Positions 5,233 to 6,164 of a DNA stretch of 6,164 nucleotides are shown here, piece by piece. The stretch's first letter is position 1. Every line of letters starts with the position of its first letter. Origin of the DNA: Parvularcula sp. GTDB lineage: Bacteria; Pseudomonadota; Alphaproteobacteria; Caulobacterales; Parvularculaceae. The notes under the pieces are model-generated. The model made no database searches. It saw only the letters and a list, made by a program, of their open reading frames with translations, and was not told the origin of the DNA. The position numbers and the translations under genes were made by a program. The stretch lies in the NCBI GenBank assembly GCA_003506635.1, contig DNZB01000353.1, forward strand, positions 1 through 6,164, in the 5' to 3' direction.

Positions 5233-6164
5233 CAGCTGGCCTTTGGGCGCAGATCGCGCACGCGCTTGGCCTTGCCGGCGGAGCGCTCGACGGCCCCCTC
5301 GGGCGCGATGTCGATCGCCGCCGAGACGCCGATCATCGTCTTGATATGGTGCTTCAACTCCTTCGCCGCGGCGCCCTTGTCCGCGTCCGCGCGCGCCTCG
5401 ACGATGATCTTCAGCTCATCCATGCGATCCGGTCGCGTGATCTCAAGGATGTAATGAGGGCTGAGGCCTGGCGTCTTCAAAATCTGCTCTTCGACCTGCG
5501 AGGGGAAGACATTGACGCCGCGGATGATCAGCATGTCGTCGGAGCGGCCCGATATCTTTTCGATGCGCCGCATCACTCGCGCTGTGCCGGGCATGAGCCG
5601 CGTCAGGTCGCGCGTACGATAGCGGATGACGGGCGTCGCCTCCTTCGTCAATGAGGTGAAGACAAGCTCGCCGGGTTCGCCGTCAGGAAGTACCGCGCCG
5701 GTCTCCGGGTCGATGATCTCCGGATAGAAATGATCTTCCCAGACGGTGAGACCGTCCTTCGTCTCGACGCATTCATTAGCGACGCCCGGTCCCATCACTT
5801 CCGAAAGTCCGTAAATGTCGACCGCATCGATGGCGAAGGCATCCTCGATCTCGCGGCGCATCGCTTCCGTCCACGGCTCGGCGCCAAAGATGCCGATTTT
5901 CAACGAAGATTTTCGCGCGTCGATCCCCTGCTTACGGAATTCATCGAGGATCGCCAGCATGTAGCTCGGCGTCACCATGATGATGTCGGGTTCAAAGTCG
6001 CAGATGAGTTGCACTTGCTTTTCCGTCTGCCCGCCTGACATCGGGATTACGGTGCAGCCCAAAGCTTCTGCGCCGTAATGGGCGCCGAGCCCGCCTGTGA
6101 ACAATCCGTACCCATAGGAAACATGAACCTTCATGCCGGGCCGGCCGCCGGCGGCGCGGATCGA
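5232..6164 (-). CDS. paaK: Phenylacetate-CoA ligase, C-terminal 310 residues (cut by window edge)
   Basis: This cytoplasmic enzyme (EC 6.2.1.30) of the ANL adenylate-forming superfamily joins phenylacetate to CoA using ATP, the first step of aerobic phenylacetate degradation. The frame is open to base 6164, so the N-terminal ~125 residues of an expected ~435 are outside the window. Counting from the edge, visible motifs are YGYGLFTGGLGAHYGAE (17-33), the aromatic-adenylate motif YGLSEVMGPG (118-127), GELVFTSL then RYRTRDLT (165-188), and GRSDDMLIIRGVNVFPSQ (206-223). The C-terminal ERSAGKAKR (293-301) carries the adenylation lysine, most likely Lys298. All look intact. The ATG at 6134 is internal to the protein, not the start, because GGRPG just before it continues the family pattern. 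It is followed directly by a TetR-type regulator with a one-base overlap. Confidence 0.95.
   Translation of the reverse strand, partial: SIRAAGGRPGMKVHVSYGYGLFTGGLGAHYGAEALGCTVIPMSGGQTEKQVQLICDFEPDIIMVTPSYMLAILDEFRKQGIDARKSSLKIGIFGAEPWTEAMRREIEDAFAIDAVDIYGLSEVMGPGVANECVETKDGLTVWEDHFYPEIIDPETGAVLPDGEPGELVFTSLTKEATPVIRYRTRDLTRLMPGTARVMRRIEKISGRSDDMLIIRGVNVFPSQVEEQILKTPGLSPHYILEITRPDRMDELKIIVEARADADKGAAAKELKHHIKTMIGVSAAIDIAPEGAVERSAGKAKRVRDLRPKAS

Overview
This GC-rich window looks like a chromosomal segment from an alphaproteobacterium. The evidence is the codon use, the tRNA-Arg(CCG) sequence, the style of the RarD, Asd and PaaK proteins, and an IS630-type remnant of the kind common in Hyphomicrobiales. 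The order-level placement is an impression from protein style; no search was run. All protein genes, intact or broken, lie on the minus strand. The only plus-strand genes are the two tRNA-Arg loci.

Layout on the minus strand, from high to low coordinates: (1) 6164-5232 is the 3' two thirds of a phenylacetate-CoA ligase gene (paaK), cut by the window edge. A TetR/AcrR regulator (5232-4657) follows, coupled through a TGATG stop/start overlap, so the pair is probably the end of a phenylacetate-catabolism operon with its regulator. (2) 4622-3878 is a mobile-element graveyard. It holds the first half of an IS630-family transposase, broken by an early TGA and a frameshift, joined at about 4080 to the last ~65 codons of a large serine recombinase. 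The recombinase stop lies 8 bases from the 3' end of a complete tRNA-Arg(CCG). (3) 3616-3869 (plus strand) holds two tRNA-Arg(CCG) loci in tandem. The first still has a plausible promoter but is broken off in the T arm. The second is complete but clearly diverged. The 122 bases between them hold short GTAAGCA repeats and a small hairpin. (4) 3492-2590 is a secreted TraB/GumN-family protein that has lost the family's signature histidines. (5) 2481-1 is a tightly overlapped operon: asd (aspartate-semialdehyde dehydrogenase), an exported protein of unknown function, and rarD (EamA-type transporter, cut by the window edge). The genes are joined by ATGA and GTGA four-base overlaps.

The housekeeping and catabolic genes are ordinary. 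The most interesting part is 3.6-4.6 kb, where a tRNA-Arg locus appears to have been broken and replaced or supplemented by a second tRNA of the same anticodon, beside the tail of a serine recombinase. The second is the TraB/GumN paralogue with its key residues missing. I see no CRISPR array, rRNA, or convincing new multi-gene system.
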